From assembly GCA_040757595.1 (NCBI GenBank), contig JBFLWP010000007.1, positions 70,203 to 134,202 of the forward strand: 64,000 nucleotides of DNA, read 5' to 3'. Source of the stretch: Nitrospirota bacterium. Its GTDB lineage: Bacteria > Nitrospirota > Nitrospiria > Nitrospirales > Nitrospiraceae. Under the pieces are notes generated by a model. That model was not told where the DNA came from. It was given only the letters and a program-made list of their open reading frames with translations, and did no database searches. The number at the start of each line of letters is the position of its first letter. The first letter of the stretch is position 1. Made by a program: the position numbers and the translations under genes. This document shows positions 34,757 to 42,916 of this stretch, one piece after another.

Positions 34757-35248
34757 TCACCCGCATTGAAAATCGCCGGCCAGGCCCTCCAGGGTCCGGC
34801 TCCAGTCCTCAGCCGCCGCGCGGAGCCGCCGGACCTCCTGGCGAGCCGTCCGATCGTCCCCGAGCAGCGCGATCGCCCGCGTGACGGCTTGCTCCGCCAG
34901 CTTCATGGTGCCGCAGACGCCGGAGGAGGCGGGCGGCTGGCCGCCGGCCCGCTGAAAGAGGGCCAGCGCGCGGTAGCCGTGCTCCTGGGCTCGGAAAAGG
35001 GCTTCGGCCCCGCGATAGTACCGCCCCGGCTCCTGCGCCTGCTGCCGGGCCGCCAGTTGCGCGGCCATGAGGGCGGCCTTGCCGCTGTTCATGGCGGCGC
35101 CGTCCGCATCGCCGTTGGCAATCGCCTCCTCGGCCTTGCTCCGGAGCCGCTCCATCTCGGCCTCGTCCCCGATGACCTGCGCGGGCACATCAGAGCCGGC
35201 CAGCCAGAGCAGCAGGACGGCAAATCCAATCAGAGGAAGGATGTTCAA
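34757..35248 (-). CDS. Exported helical protein, start disturbed by a repeat element
   Basis: An open frame runs from 35386, but its first 46 codons lie inside the 150-bp inverted repeat and are low-quality. The first sensible start is TTG 35248, giving 163 residues: a signal peptide (NILPLIGFAVLLLWLAG) ending near VPAQ, then helices with 'EEAIANGDADGAAMNSGKAALMAAQLAARQQAQ' and a Cys pair (GVCGTM and the terminal FQCG). No ribosome site precedes the TTG. Function unknown. The gene follows the HEAT-repeat gene on the same strand and may have lost or changed its native start. Confidence 0.5.
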   Translation of the reverse strand: MNILPLIGFAVLLLWLAGSDVPAQVIGDEAEMERLRSKAEEAIANGDADGAAMNSGKAALMAAQLAARQQAQEPGRYYRGAEALFRAQEHGYRALALFQRAGGQPPASSGVCGTMKLAEQAVTRAIALLGDDRTARQEVRRLRAAAEDWSRTLEGLAGDFQCG

Positions 35249-35388
35249 AAAGGCCGTCCAGCGAGGCCGCAGCCAGCGAGGAGGCGAGGCGTACCGGGGA
35301 CCCGTTGCTCGGCACAATGCAACGGGTGAATGGTACGTTGAGCCTCCGAGCACAGCGAGAACAAAGCTGGGAGCCTTTTTCAACATCC
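35239..35388. repeat. 150-bp nested inverted-repeat element (MITE/REP-like)
   Basis: Outer arms: GGATGTTCAAAAAGGC (35239-35254) and GCCTTTTTCAACATCC (35373-35388), complementary except for one base. Middle arms: GAGGC plus GTACC (35286-35295) against GGTAC (35332-35336) and GCCTC (35342-35346). Inner arms: ACCCGTTG against CAACGGGT around 35300-35327. The whole block can fold into one long hairpin. It sits exactly between two minus-strand genes and codes for nothing evident. It resembles intergenic palindromic repeats that I associate with Nitrospira genomes (memory, unverified). Confidence 0.7.
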
Positions 35389-35390
35389 GG

Positions 35391-36467
35391 CTAATTCATC
35401 TGATCGGAGGTGTCGATCTGCTTGAGACTATAGCTGACCGCGTCCCAGAGCCTGCCCTCCTGGGAGCTGCGGTCGCTCGTACGGACGTTGCGCAGCGACC
35501 GCTGCAACGCCAGCAGCGGTTCGTAGGCGCGCTTGTCCGGGAGCTTGCCCAAGGCCCAGACGATTTCGGTCTTGACCGCAAGGTCGTCGGTCTTCAAGGC
35601 CTCGAGCAGCGGAGGGATGATCGCAAAATCCCCGTGCAACCCTCCCAGCAGGCCGAGCCCGCGGGCGGCGGCGATCTGGAGCTCCGGCTTGCCGCTCTTG
35701 AGCGCCTCGATCAGTGCGGGGATCCCGTCCTTGTGGCCGATGCTTCCCAAGGCCAGGGCCGCGGCCCTGGCAGCGGCGAGATCGGCCCCCTTGAGTTCGG
35801 CGACCAGGCGGGGAACGGCCTTGACCTCGAACAGGTCGCCCAGCAGGGCAATCACCTCCACCTTCCGCGCCGACGTGACGCCCGGTGCGTCGAGCAGCTT
35901 CAGCAAGCGGTCTTCCTGTCCCCACTCGGCCGCCACGCGGATGGGAAAGTCATACTGCTCCAGCCGCTCCTTCAGCTTCGCCAGCGCATAGGCTCCCGGA
36001 TCGCCCGCCTTGGCCTCCGACGCCGCCTTGATCGCGTCCGCGAAGTCCGTCCGCACTTCCTTCCGCCAGCCGGATTTCCTTCCGTCGAGGAGGTACGTGA
36101 ACTGACAGGCCGGGCCTTTCCAGACGCGGGACGGGGAGTCCGGAACGTCCGCGTCGCCTCCGGACGCGCTGGTCCCTTCCCAGACCTTCCGCTGCTCGCA
36201 CTTCACCTTGAAGACAGCGTCGTGCGGCTGGGCCGGATCGGTCAAGACCGTGTACCCGACCTCCCGGAGGCGCCGCACCACCTCGTCGGTCAGCGGCCCC
36301 GGATCAACCGGACCCTGATCCGTGATGGCCAGCACCTCCACCAGCACCAGAGTAATCCTCTCCAAGCGCGCCTTCTGCTCCGGCGTCAGCACCTCCCGGC
36401 GCGCCGAGATCTCGGCGGGAATCAGACAAAGCACCAGCAAGAGTAAGAAGCCGAGCAATCGCAGCAT
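35391..36467 (-). CDS. Secreted HEAT-repeat protein (paralogue A)
   Basis: 358 residues: signal peptide (about 1-22), an N-terminal alpha/beta domain containing 'VVRRLREVGYTVLTDPAQPHDAVFKVKCEQ' (about 64-93), then HEAT-like repeats (about 195-330; 'AVPRLVAELKGADLAAARAAALALGSIGHKDGIPALIEALKSG'). The N-terminal motif recurs in the protein encoded at 39442-40347, so the two are paralogues. HEAT repeats bind partners; no catalysis is suggested. SD GGAGGCG before the ATG. Confidence 0.78.
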   Translation of the reverse strand: MLRLLGFLLLLVLCLIPAEISARREVLTPEQKARLERITLVLVEVLAITDQGPVDPGPLTDEVVRRLREVGYTVLTDPAQPHDAVFKVKCEQRKVWEGTSASGGDADVPDSPSRVWKGPACQFTYLLDGRKSGWRKEVRTDFADAIKAASEAKAGDPGAYALAKLKERLEQYDFPIRVAAEWGQEDRLLKLLDAPGVTSARKVEVIALLGDLFEVKAVPRLVAELKGADLAAARAAALALGSIGHKDGIPALIEALKSGKPELQIAAARGLGLLGGLHGDFAIIPPLLEALKTDDLAVKTEIVWALGKLPDKRAYEPLLALQRSLRNVRTSDRSSQEGRLWDAVSYSLKQIDTSDQMN

Positions 36468-36509
36468 GATCGCCTCCGCAATGGGAACGAATGACGCTAC
36501 TCCGAACCC

Positions 36510-36539
36510 ACTCTACTCAAACCGCGCGGAAGTCCGCAA
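36510..36539 (-). promoter_or_regulatory. Predicted promoter of HEAT-repeat gene A
   Basis: Minus strand: TTGCGG (36539-36534), 18 nt, TAGAGT (36515-36510). Its -35 lies one base from the -35 of proC, so the two promoters are back to back. Confidence 0.35.
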
Positions 36540-36540
36540 G

Positions 36541-36569
36541 TTGAAGCAGGGAGGGCTGGTCAGTATAAT
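36541..36569 (+). promoter_or_regulatory. proC promoter, apparently leaderless
   Basis: TTGAAG (36541-36546), 17 nt, TATAAT (36564-36569), then only six bases before the proC ATG at 36576. Transcription would start at or next to the A of the start codon, so the message likely has no 5' leader. Confidence 0.6.
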
Positions 36570-36575
36570 CGCGCC

Positions 36576-37436
36576 ATGTCGCTGGACAAGCGGATCGCCC
36601 TGATCGGAGCCGGGAACATGACCGAGGCGCTGGTCGCCGGCATGGTGAAGGCCGGGGTCGCCAAGCCCGAGCAACTTTACGCCACGGACATCCTGCCGGA
36701 TCGCTGCACCCACCTCCAAAGCCGGCACCGGATCAAAACCAGCCGGGACAACCGAGAGGCGTCGGGGTGGGCGCAGGTCGTGGCGTTGTGCGTTGAACCT
36801 CAAGTTTTGGACGACGTCCTCGACCAGATCAGCTCCTCTATCAACGGTGACGCCCTGGTCATTTCGGTGGCGGCCGGCTATCCGATCGCCCGGGTGGGCG
36901 CGCACCTCAAGCCAGGGGTCCGCATCGTCCGCGCCATGCCCAACACCCCCTCCAGCGTGCTGGAGGGGATCACGGCCCTCGCTTTCGGGGCCGGGGTCAC
37001 CCAAGAAGACGGGGACGTCGCCCGGACGATCTTCGAGTCGGTCGGCAAGGTCGTCGTGGTGGAGGAACGGCTGATGGACGCGGTCACGGGGCTGAGCGGG
37101 AGCGGGCCGGCCTACGTCTTCATGATGATCGAGGCGTTGGCGGACGGCGGGGTGAAGATGGGGCTCCCTCGGTCCGTCGCCGAGCTCCTGGCGGCCCAGA
37201 CCGTCCTGGGCGCAGCCCGCATGGTCATCGAGAGCGGGGAGCATCCAGGCCGCCTGAAGGATCGGGTCGCCTCTCCCGGCGGCACCACCATCGCCGGCCT
37301 CCACCGGCTGGAGGAGGGTCGGCTCAGGGCCACGCTCATGGCCGCGGTGGAGGCGGCAGCCAAGCGGTCCAAGGAATTGGGAACGGAGAAGGGCGAGGAA
37401 ACGGGGCACAAACGCCCCCGCGCGCCAGAGCACTAA
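36576..37436 (+). CDS. proC: Pyrroline-5-carboxylate reductase
   Basis: Last step of proline synthesis: reduces pyrroline-5-carboxylate with NAD(P)H. 286 residues, slightly longer than usual because of a charged C-terminal tail. Rossmann motif 'IALIGAGNMTEALVAGMVKAG' at the N-terminus; catalytic/dimer helix 'VTGLSGSGPAYVFMMIEALADGGVKMGL' and 'VASPGGTTIAGL' near the C-terminus. The message is probably leaderless. proA for the preceding step is encoded at 52.7 kb. Confidence 0.95.
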   Translation: MSLDKRIALIGAGNMTEALVAGMVKAGVAKPEQLYATDILPDRCTHLQSRHRIKTSRDNREASGWAQVVALCVEPQVLDDVLDQISSSINGDALVISVAAGYPIARVGAHLKPGVRIVRAMPNTPSSVLEGITALAFGAGVTQEDGDVARTIFESVGKVVVVEERLMDAVTGLSGSGPAYVFMMIEALADGGVKMGLPRSVAELLAAQTVLGAARMVIESGEHPGRLKDRVASPGGTTIAGLHRLEEGRLRATLMAAVEAAAKRSKELGTEKGEETGHKRPRAPEH

Positions 37437-37458
37437 TCCCTTACGAAGGAGCCAGCCG

Positions 37459-37647
37459 GTGGTCTACTGGGTCAAGGTCGTCTTCACGGACAATCAGGAG
37501 CTGCTCGTCAAGGATGCGATCCGGCACACGATCAGCGAGGACATGGAAGTGTTGGAAGTGGACTCGGCCAAGGAAGTCATCATCGTCCCGATGAAACAGA
37601 TCAAGTACGTCGCCTGCGACGCCACGGTCTTCGCTGCGAAGAAGTAA
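37459..37647 (+). CDS. Small conserved-looking protein downstream of proC
   Basis: 62 residues from GTG behind GAAGGAG. Predicted beta-alpha-beta content (VYWVKVVFTDNQELLVKD, then MEVLEVDSAKEVIIVPMKQIKYVACD), compact and soluble, no signal peptide, one Cys. 22 nt after proC, likely same transcript. Function unknown. Confidence 0.65.
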   Translation: MVYWVKVVFTDNQELLVKDAIRHTISEDMEVLEVDSAKEVIIVPMKQIKYVACDATVFAAKK

Positions 37648-37656
37648 ACCCACCGC

Positions 37657-39315
37657 TTACGATTTGTTCGTGGCCACCCGCTTGGCCAGGCGTTTGGCCA
37701 GGCGCACCATGGCGGGGGAACGGTCGGCCGGGTCCAGCAGGACGTTCAACAGGTGCAGGCGGCGCCGGTCTGCCATCGCCTCGCCCAGGGCCTTGACGAG
37801 GTCGCCGTGGGTCGTGATCCGGTGGCCGACCCCACCGCCGATCAACTCGCAGATCCGCTCGTAGCGCCACTCCAGCACGTCGTTGAACGCGCCGTCCATA
37901 ATCTCCCGCTCCGTCGAATAACCGCGGTTGTTCAGCACGACCACGATCGGCGCCTGGCCGTAGCGGAGACAGGTGGCGAGCTCCGTGCCGGTCATCTGAA
38001 AAGCCCCGTCGCCGACCAGCACGATCGGGCGCCGGGACGGATCGGCAAAGCCTGCGCCCAGCGCCGCCGGGACCGCGAAGCCCATCGAGGTGTAATAGGC
38101 CGGAGAGAGAAATTCCGCGCTCTGGCGGACCCGGAGATCGGCGGCGGCGAACAGGGCCTCTCCCACGTCGGCGATGACCAGGGTCTCGTCGCTCAGCAAC
38201 CCGTCCAGGTGGCCGAACAGGCCGCGCAACGTGACCGGAGCGCCCGGCTCCGGTTGTCCGGCGAACACCTTGTCTCGGGCGGGCAGGGGCCGGGCGGGGA
38301 AGGACGGCATCGGGGTCTTCGCCAGTTCCTTCACGAAGTCCGCGAACCGGACCCCGTCGTACCGGTGGTGGTTGATCGTCACCGCATCCGCCGTCGCGTG
38401 GACCGTGCGCCCCTTCGCCAGCAGCTTGGCGTGAGCCTTGACGTCCTCGACGTCGCTCAGGATGGACCCGAGGATCAGCAGACAGTCCGCCTCCTCCACG
38501 AACCGGATGATCTCGTCCCGCCCGATCAACCCGCTGTAGACCCCGATCGAGAGAGGGTGGTCTTCCCGAATGACCGACTTGCCCAGCAGGGTGGAGGCGA
38601 TCGGCACGTTCATCCGCTCGACGAGCCGGGTCAGGTCGTCCTGCAAGCCGAACCGATAGACCTCGGCGCCGACCAGCACGACCGGGCGATCGGCCACCGA
38701 GAGCATCTCGCGCACCTCCGCCACCGCCTCGGCCAGCGCGTCGGGATCGCTGCCCTCGTCTCCCTTGGGCGCGGCGGATGCGACGCCCTCGATCGGCTGC
38801 AGGACCCGGTCGCGGGGGATCTCGATGTAGACAGGCCGTTTGTACCGGGCCAGCGCGGCCAGGGCCCGGTCGAGCTCCCGCTCGGCCGTCAGCGGATCGT
38901 CCAGGACCACGGCGGCGACCGTGACCTGTTCGAACACCTCCTTCTGAGTCCCGAAGTCGCGGACCATGTGGTGGAGGAACGGATTCCTGGTGCGCTCGGA
39001 GATCCCCGGCGAGCCGGTAAGCAGGACGACCGGCGACCGTTCCGCATAGGCGCAGGCGATGGCGTTCACGATGTTCAGCCCGCCGACGCAGTAGGTGACG
39101 CAGGCGCCTCCGATCCCGTGGACCCGCGCGTAGGCGTCCGCGGCATAGCCCGCGCAGTCTTCCCTCGTGGTGCCGACGTGCATGATCGGGGACTGCTCGA
39201 TCAGCTTGTACAGGGTCAGGACGTAGTCGCCGGGAATGCCGAAGATGTGCTTGAGCCCGATCGCGTGCAGCCGGTCGAGGACCAGGGAGCCGATCGTCTG
39301 TTTCGCTGCCATCAT
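37657..39315 (-). CDS. Thiamine-diphosphate 2-oxoacid decarboxylase (pyruvate/indolepyruvate decarboxylase family)
   Basis: 552 residues. The ThDP-activating Glu is in 'TTREDCAGYAADAYAR' and the His pair typical of 2-oxoacid decarboxylases is in 'NPFLHHMVRDF'. The Mg/ThDP motif runs from 'GDGAFQMTGTELAT' to 'VVVLNNRGYSTE'. This excludes acetolactate synthase and oxalyl-CoA decarboxylase; it is most like pyruvate, phenylpyruvate or indolepyruvate decarboxylase. Substrate cannot be fixed. Start: ATG 39315 behind GGAGGG; an adjacent ATG is possible. Convergent with the proC unit. Confidence 0.87.
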   Translation of the reverse strand: MMAAKQTIGSLVLDRLHAIGLKHIFGIPGDYVLTLYKLIEQSPIMHVGTTREDCAGYAADAYARVHGIGGACVTYCVGGLNIVNAIACAYAERSPVVLLTGSPGISERTRNPFLHHMVRDFGTQKEVFEQVTVAAVVLDDPLTAERELDRALAALARYKRPVYIEIPRDRVLQPIEGVASAAPKGDEGSDPDALAEAVAEVREMLSVADRPVVLVGAEVYRFGLQDDLTRLVERMNVPIASTLLGKSVIREDHPLSIGVYSGLIGRDEIIRFVEEADCLLILGSILSDVEDVKAHAKLLAKGRTVHATADAVTINHHRYDGVRFADFVKELAKTPMPSFPARPLPARDKVFAGQPEPGAPVTLRGLFGHLDGLLSDETLVIADVGEALFAAADLRVRQSAEFLSPAYYTSMGFAVPAALGAGFADPSRRPIVLVGDGAFQMTGTELATCLRYGQAPIVVVLNNRGYSTEREIMDGAFNDVLEWRYERICELIGGGVGHRITTHGDLVKALGEAMADRRRLHLLNVLLDPADRSPAMVRLAKRLAKRVATNKS

Positions 39316-39398
39316 GAGAGCCCTCCGAATGGTTGCGTGTCCCCAATAGATAGCCGACCGGCACCGCCGCTGTCGAGACTCTCCGTCATCCGCCGCCG

Positions 39399-39427
39399 TT
39401 TACTGCCGCTCTCGCGGGTGGTATAAG
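39399..39427 (+). promoter_or_regulatory. Predicted promoter of HEAT-repeat gene B
   Basis: TTTACT (39399-39404), 17 nt, TATAAG (39422-39427). The start codon is 14 nt beyond the -10, so the leader would be very short, just holding GAGGAG. Confidence 0.4.
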
Positions 39428-39441
39428 GGCTTCGAGGAGCT

Positions 39442-40347
39442 ATGGCCATGACGCGACAGGAAGGCTGGCCTCACGGCGAACGGAACAGGGCGCTCCGTTC
39501 TTGCTTGAGCCTGGCCCTGGCCGGATGGCTCGCGGCGGCCGGAGGCTGGATCACCCCGACGGCGCAGGCCGATCCCCCCATCGAGCAGCGGAACCAGTTG
39601 AAAGCCGTTCGCACGCTCCTCCTGTCCGGCGAGGCCAGCACCTGGCTGGATCTCTCAACCCCTCCGTACAACGCCTTCATCACCGTCAAGATGAAGCTGG
39701 AGCGGGCCGGGTTTGCGGTCGTGTCCGACCCCAGCCAGCCGCACGACGCCCGCGTGATCCTTCGCTACCGGGAATCCCCCGGACGGGAATATCCGCGGAT
39801 GCAGCAGGGCACGACGATCTCGTGCGACCTGTCGCTCGTTCATGCCGCGGCCGGAACCCTGTGGACCCACCGGTTCGAAGCGTCTACGACCTGGCCGACG
39901 CCCGTCGGGAGCCTCTATTGGGACGCCGTCCAGAACCTGGAGGAGGACCCCTACTACTATTATATGGGCGACCTGATCAGAGGCCGGCTGAGCGTCCAGC
40001 AGGACGCGGTCGCCGTGTTCAGCGAGACGCTGAAGCAGCCGCCCTTGGCCCTCCCGGCGGACGGCAGCGGCTCGCCGATCACCGGCCAGGTGGCCGCAAA
40101 CCAGCGGGCGCGGGTCAATGCGATCGGGGAGCTCGGCCGTCTCAAGGACCGCCGGGCCCTGGAGACGCTCTGGCATCTGGTGGACCGGGACAACCGGCTG
40201 GAGCGAGAAGCGGCCGTGGCCACCATCGGCGCCATCGGGGATCCGGCCTCGCTCACCCGGCTCGCACAGTTGGCCGAGTCCGACTCGGATCCGGCTGTCC
40301 GCGCCGCAGCCGCCGCCGCTGTCAAGCACATCGGCCGGCCGGACTGA
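39442..40347 (+). CDS. Secreted HEAT-repeat protein (paralogue B)
   Basis: 301 residues: signal peptide (about 20-44), N-terminal domain with 'VKMKLERAGFAVVSDPSQPHDARVILRYRE' matching paralogue A, then a Tyr-rich patch (DPYYYYMGDL) and HEAT-like repeats at the C-terminus ('AVATIGAIGDPASLTRLAQLAESDSDPAVRAAAAAAVKHIG'). Likely periplasmic binding protein. 3 nt upstream of the OPT transporter gene, so probably its partner in one operon. Confidence 0.75.
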   Translation: MAMTRQEGWPHGERNRALRSCLSLALAGWLAAAGGWITPTAQADPPIEQRNQLKAVRTLLLSGEASTWLDLSTPPYNAFITVKMKLERAGFAVVSDPSQPHDARVILRYRESPGREYPRMQQGTTISCDLSLVHAAAGTLWTHRFEASTTWPTPVGSLYWDAVQNLEEDPYYYYMGDLIRGRLSVQQDAVAVFSETLKQPPLALPADGSGSPITGQVAANQRARVNAIGELGRLKDRRALETLWHLVDRDNRLEREAAVATIGAIGDPASLTRLAQLAESDSDPAVRAAAAAAVKHIGRPD

Positions 40348-40350
40348 GCG

Positions 40351-42312
40351 ATGGCATCCGGCCCCGTCGTTCCCGCTTCCGTCTCACGGCCGGAGATCAC
40401 GGTCAAGGCCGTCGTCCTCTCGATCGTTCTGGCGGCGGTCCTGGCCGGGGCCAACGCCTACCTGGGCCTGTTCGCCGGAATGACCGTCTCGGCCTCGATT
40501 CCCGCCGCGGTCGCCTCGATGGCCATTCTCCGCTGTTTCCGCCGGTCGAACATCCTCGAAAACAACATCGTGCAGACCGCTGCCTCTTCGGGGGAGGCCC
40601 TGGCCGCCGGCGTGATCTTCACGATTCCCGCCCTGATCCTGATCGGGTACTGGACGTCGTTCGACTATTGGCAGACCGCCGCGATTTCCCTCGTCGGAGG
40701 CCTGCTGGGCGTGCTGTTCACGATCCCGCTGCGCCGCGCGCTCATCGTGGACGCCAAGCTCCGGTTTCCCGAGGGAGTGGCCACGGCGGAGGTCCTCAAG
40801 GTGGGAACGGGGGCTCAGCCGGAAAGCCGGACGGCCACGGGCAATGCCTCGGGGCTTAGCACGCTCCTGACCGGGGCAGCCCTCGGCGGAGCGGTCAAGC
40901 TGGGGGAAAGCGGCCTGCGGCTCTGGAGCGAAGCGGTGGAGGGTGCCGTGCAATTCGGCCGCTCGGTGGGATACCTGGGCCTCAACCTGTCGCCGGCCCT
41001 GCTCGCCGTCGGGTTCATCATCGGCTTGCCCACGGCGGCCGTGGTCTTTCTCGGCGGCGCGCTGGGCTGGCTGCTCCTGATGCCGTTCTACGGAGCCTGG
41101 GTCGGGATGCCGGACGGGTTGACCGGCGTGGCCGCGGCCAAAGCCGTGTGGAGCGGGCACATCCGTTACGTCGGAATCGGCGCCATGTTGGTCGGCGGCC
41201 TCTGGACGCTCGTGCAGCTCCGTGGACCAGTCCTCCACAGCCTGGCCCGTCTGGGCGCCGCCTATCGGCCCTCGCCGACGGCCGCCGGCCCCACGCCCCG
41301 CACCGAACGGGACGCTTCGCTTCCGTGGCTGGCCGCCTTGTTCGCCCTGTCCTTGATTCCCATGGGCCTGATCTACCGGACCGTGGTCGGCGACACGGCG
41401 GTGGCCGGGGTGATGACCGTGGTCATGGCGGTGGCGGCCTTCCTGTTCTCCTCCGTCGCCGCCTACATGGCGGGGCTCGTGGGCAGCTCCAGCAATCCGG
41501 TCTCCGGGGTGACTATCGCCACGATCATGGTGGCTTCCCTGCTGCTCGTGGCGATCATGGGCCACGGGCATCCGGCCGGACCGGCGGCGACGCTGCTCAT
41601 CGGCGCCGTGGTCTGCTGCGCGGCCGCCATGGGCGGGGACAACCTGCAGGACCTCAAGACGGGCCACCTGGTCGGAGCCACCCCGTGGAAGCAGCAGGTG
41701 ATGCAGGTGGTGGGCGTGGCGGCCGCCGCCGTCGTCATCGTGCCGGTCCTGGCTCTGCTGCAAGCCAAGTATGGGATCGGGGACGTGACGGCGGAACATC
41801 CGCATCCGCTGAGCGCCCCGCAAGCCACCCTGATGGCCAGCCTCGCGCGGGGCGTGTTCGGAGACGGGCTGCCGTGGCCCCTGGTCGGGCTGGGCGCCCT
41901 GATCGGCGTCGCCGTCATTCTGCTCGACCAACGGCAAGCGGCCCAAGGCTCAGCCTTCCGCCTCCCGGTCCTCGCCGTGGCCCTGGGGATCTACCTTCCC
42001 CTCAAACTGTCCGCCGCCATCCTCCTCGGTGGTCTCGTCGCCCGATTGGCGCAGGGAGGAAGCAAGCCTCGCGAGGCGGGAGAGGGAAATCCGGGGCTCC
42101 TGTTCGCCGCCGGGCTGGTCACGGGGGAGGCCCTGATGGGCATCTTCCTGGCGCTCCCGATCGCGCTCGGCAGCCTCTGGCCCTCGGTGCCGGCCGACCC
42201 GTTCACGCTCTTCGAAGCCCCTCCGCTGGGTCCCTGGCCCGGCGCGCTCGCTGTCGCGGGAGTGGCGTATCTGCTGTATCGCAATGGGTGCGACGTGAAG
42301 CGTCTCTCGTGA
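40351..42312 (+). CDS. OPT-family oligopeptide/metal-chelate transporter
   Basis: 653 residues with about 14-16 transmembrane segments. OPT marks: 'GANAYLGLFAGMTVSASIPAAVASM' near the N-terminus, 'NIVQTAASSGEALAAGVIFTIPAL', and 'SSNPVSGVTIATI' in the middle. Bacterial members carry oligopeptides or metal chelates with protons. It is fully coding, no breaks. Substrate unknown. Confidence 0.88.
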   Translation: MASGPVVPASVSRPEITVKAVVLSIVLAAVLAGANAYLGLFAGMTVSASIPAAVASMAILRCFRRSNILENNIVQTAASSGEALAAGVIFTIPALILIGYWTSFDYWQTAAISLVGGLLGVLFTIPLRRALIVDAKLRFPEGVATAEVLKVGTGAQPESRTATGNASGLSTLLTGAALGGAVKLGESGLRLWSEAVEGAVQFGRSVGYLGLNLSPALLAVGFIIGLPTAAVVFLGGALGWLLLMPFYGAWVGMPDGLTGVAAAKAVWSGHIRYVGIGAMLVGGLWTLVQLRGPVLHSLARLGAAYRPSPTAAGPTPRTERDASLPWLAALFALSLIPMGLIYRTVVGDTAVAGVMTVVMAVAAFLFSSVAAYMAGLVGSSSNPVSGVTIATIMVASLLLVAIMGHGHPAGPAATLLIGAVVCCAAAMGGDNLQDLKTGHLVGATPWKQQVMQVVGVAAAAVVIVPVLALLQAKYGIGDVTAEHPHPLSAPQATLMASLARGVFGDGLPWPLVGLGALIGVAVILLDQRQAAQGSAFRLPVLAVALGIYLPLKLSAAILLGGLVARLAQGGSKPREAGEGNPGLLFAAGLVTGEALMGIFLALPIALGSLWPSVPADPFTLFEAPPLGPWPGALAVAGVAYLLYRNGCDVKRLS

Positions 42313-42353
42313 AGCGTGGAGCGAGAATACCCACCTGCGAAGGACGCTTCACG
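42308..42353. repeat. Inverted repeat at the end of the OPT gene
   Basis: CGTGAAGCGT (42308-42317) and ACGCTTCACG (42344-42353), a perfect 10-bp stem around a 26-nt loop, beginning inside the OPT stop codon and lying between convergent genes. Probably a two-way terminator; no T-tract. Confidence 0.5.
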
Positions 42354-42371
42354 AAGGACGAGCGACGAGTT

Positions 42372-42839
42372 TCAATCGGAGGGTGGCTCGAAATGCCCGG
42401 AAGGGCGGGACTGCCAAGGCACGGTTGCGCGGCGGGATTGCTTGACCAGGCTCCGCAGGCTGGCCTCTGCGGCCATGAGCAGCTTCGGCTCACCGCTCCG
42501 GAGCAAGGCGGTCAGGAGGACGTACAGCTCGCGCTCCTGCTTCAGGCCGCGCAGAATCAGCTCGGCCACCGGGTCCACCCGGTCCGGGGAGAGCGGCTCG
42601 ATCGTTTCTCCCTCCGGATCGGTGGTCAGGAGATCCAGATGCTGGGGACGGCTGTACAGCCAGGAAGCGGGAATGCCGAGGGCGTCGCCCAGGGCCTCCA
42701 GCGTGGAGGCAGCAGGATCGGCCTCGCCCGATTCGATCGCGTCCAACGAGGCCGGAGAGAGGCCGGCGCTCTCGGCGAGCGCCGACACCGATTGCCGTCG
42801 AGCCAGCCGCCAGGCCTGGATGTTGGCCCCGAGAGACAC
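42372..42839 (-). CDS. XRE-family transcriptional regulator
   Basis: 155 residues from GTG 42839. The N-terminal HTH_3 domain (about 4-60) reads 'GANIQAWRLARRQSVSALAESAGLSPASLDAIESGEADPAASTLEALGDALGIP', a standard Cro/C1 fold. The C-terminal part (about 65-155) is helical without a known sensor motif. A TATGAT -10 lies six bases before the GTG, so the message may be leaderless. A perfect 22-bp palindrome just beyond the -35 is a candidate operator. Confidence 0.78.
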   Translation of the reverse strand: MSLGANIQAWRLARRQSVSALAESAGLSPASLDAIESGEADPAASTLEALGDALGIPASWLYSRPQHLDLLTTDPEGETIEPLSPDRVDPVAELILRGLKQERELYVLLTALLRSGEPKLLMAAEASLRSLVKQSRRATVPWQSRPSGHFEPPSD

Positions 42840-42845
42840 GGCAGG

Positions 42846-42875
42846 ATCATACCTAACTCGAAGAGAGCGACGCAA
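42846..42875 (-). promoter_or_regulatory. Promoter of the XRE gene, apparently leaderless
   Basis: Minus strand: TTGCGT (42875-42870), 18 nt, TATGAT (42851-42846), then six bases before the GTG at 42839. Same geometry as the proC promoter. Confidence 0.45.
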
Positions 42876-42897
42876 CTTCACGGGCCAGCCCGTGAAG
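42876..42897. promoter_or_regulatory. 22-bp perfect palindrome, candidate operator
   Basis: CTTCACGGGC, two central bases (CA), then GCCCGTGAAG. Perfect 10-bp arms. It abuts the -35 of the XRE promoter and lies about 20 nt before the trmH start in the divergent region. Operator of the XRE regulator is the simplest reading; a hairpin in the trmH leader is the alternative. Confidence 0.5.
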
Positions 42898-42916
42898 CCG
42901 TCAGGAGGAGACCATC

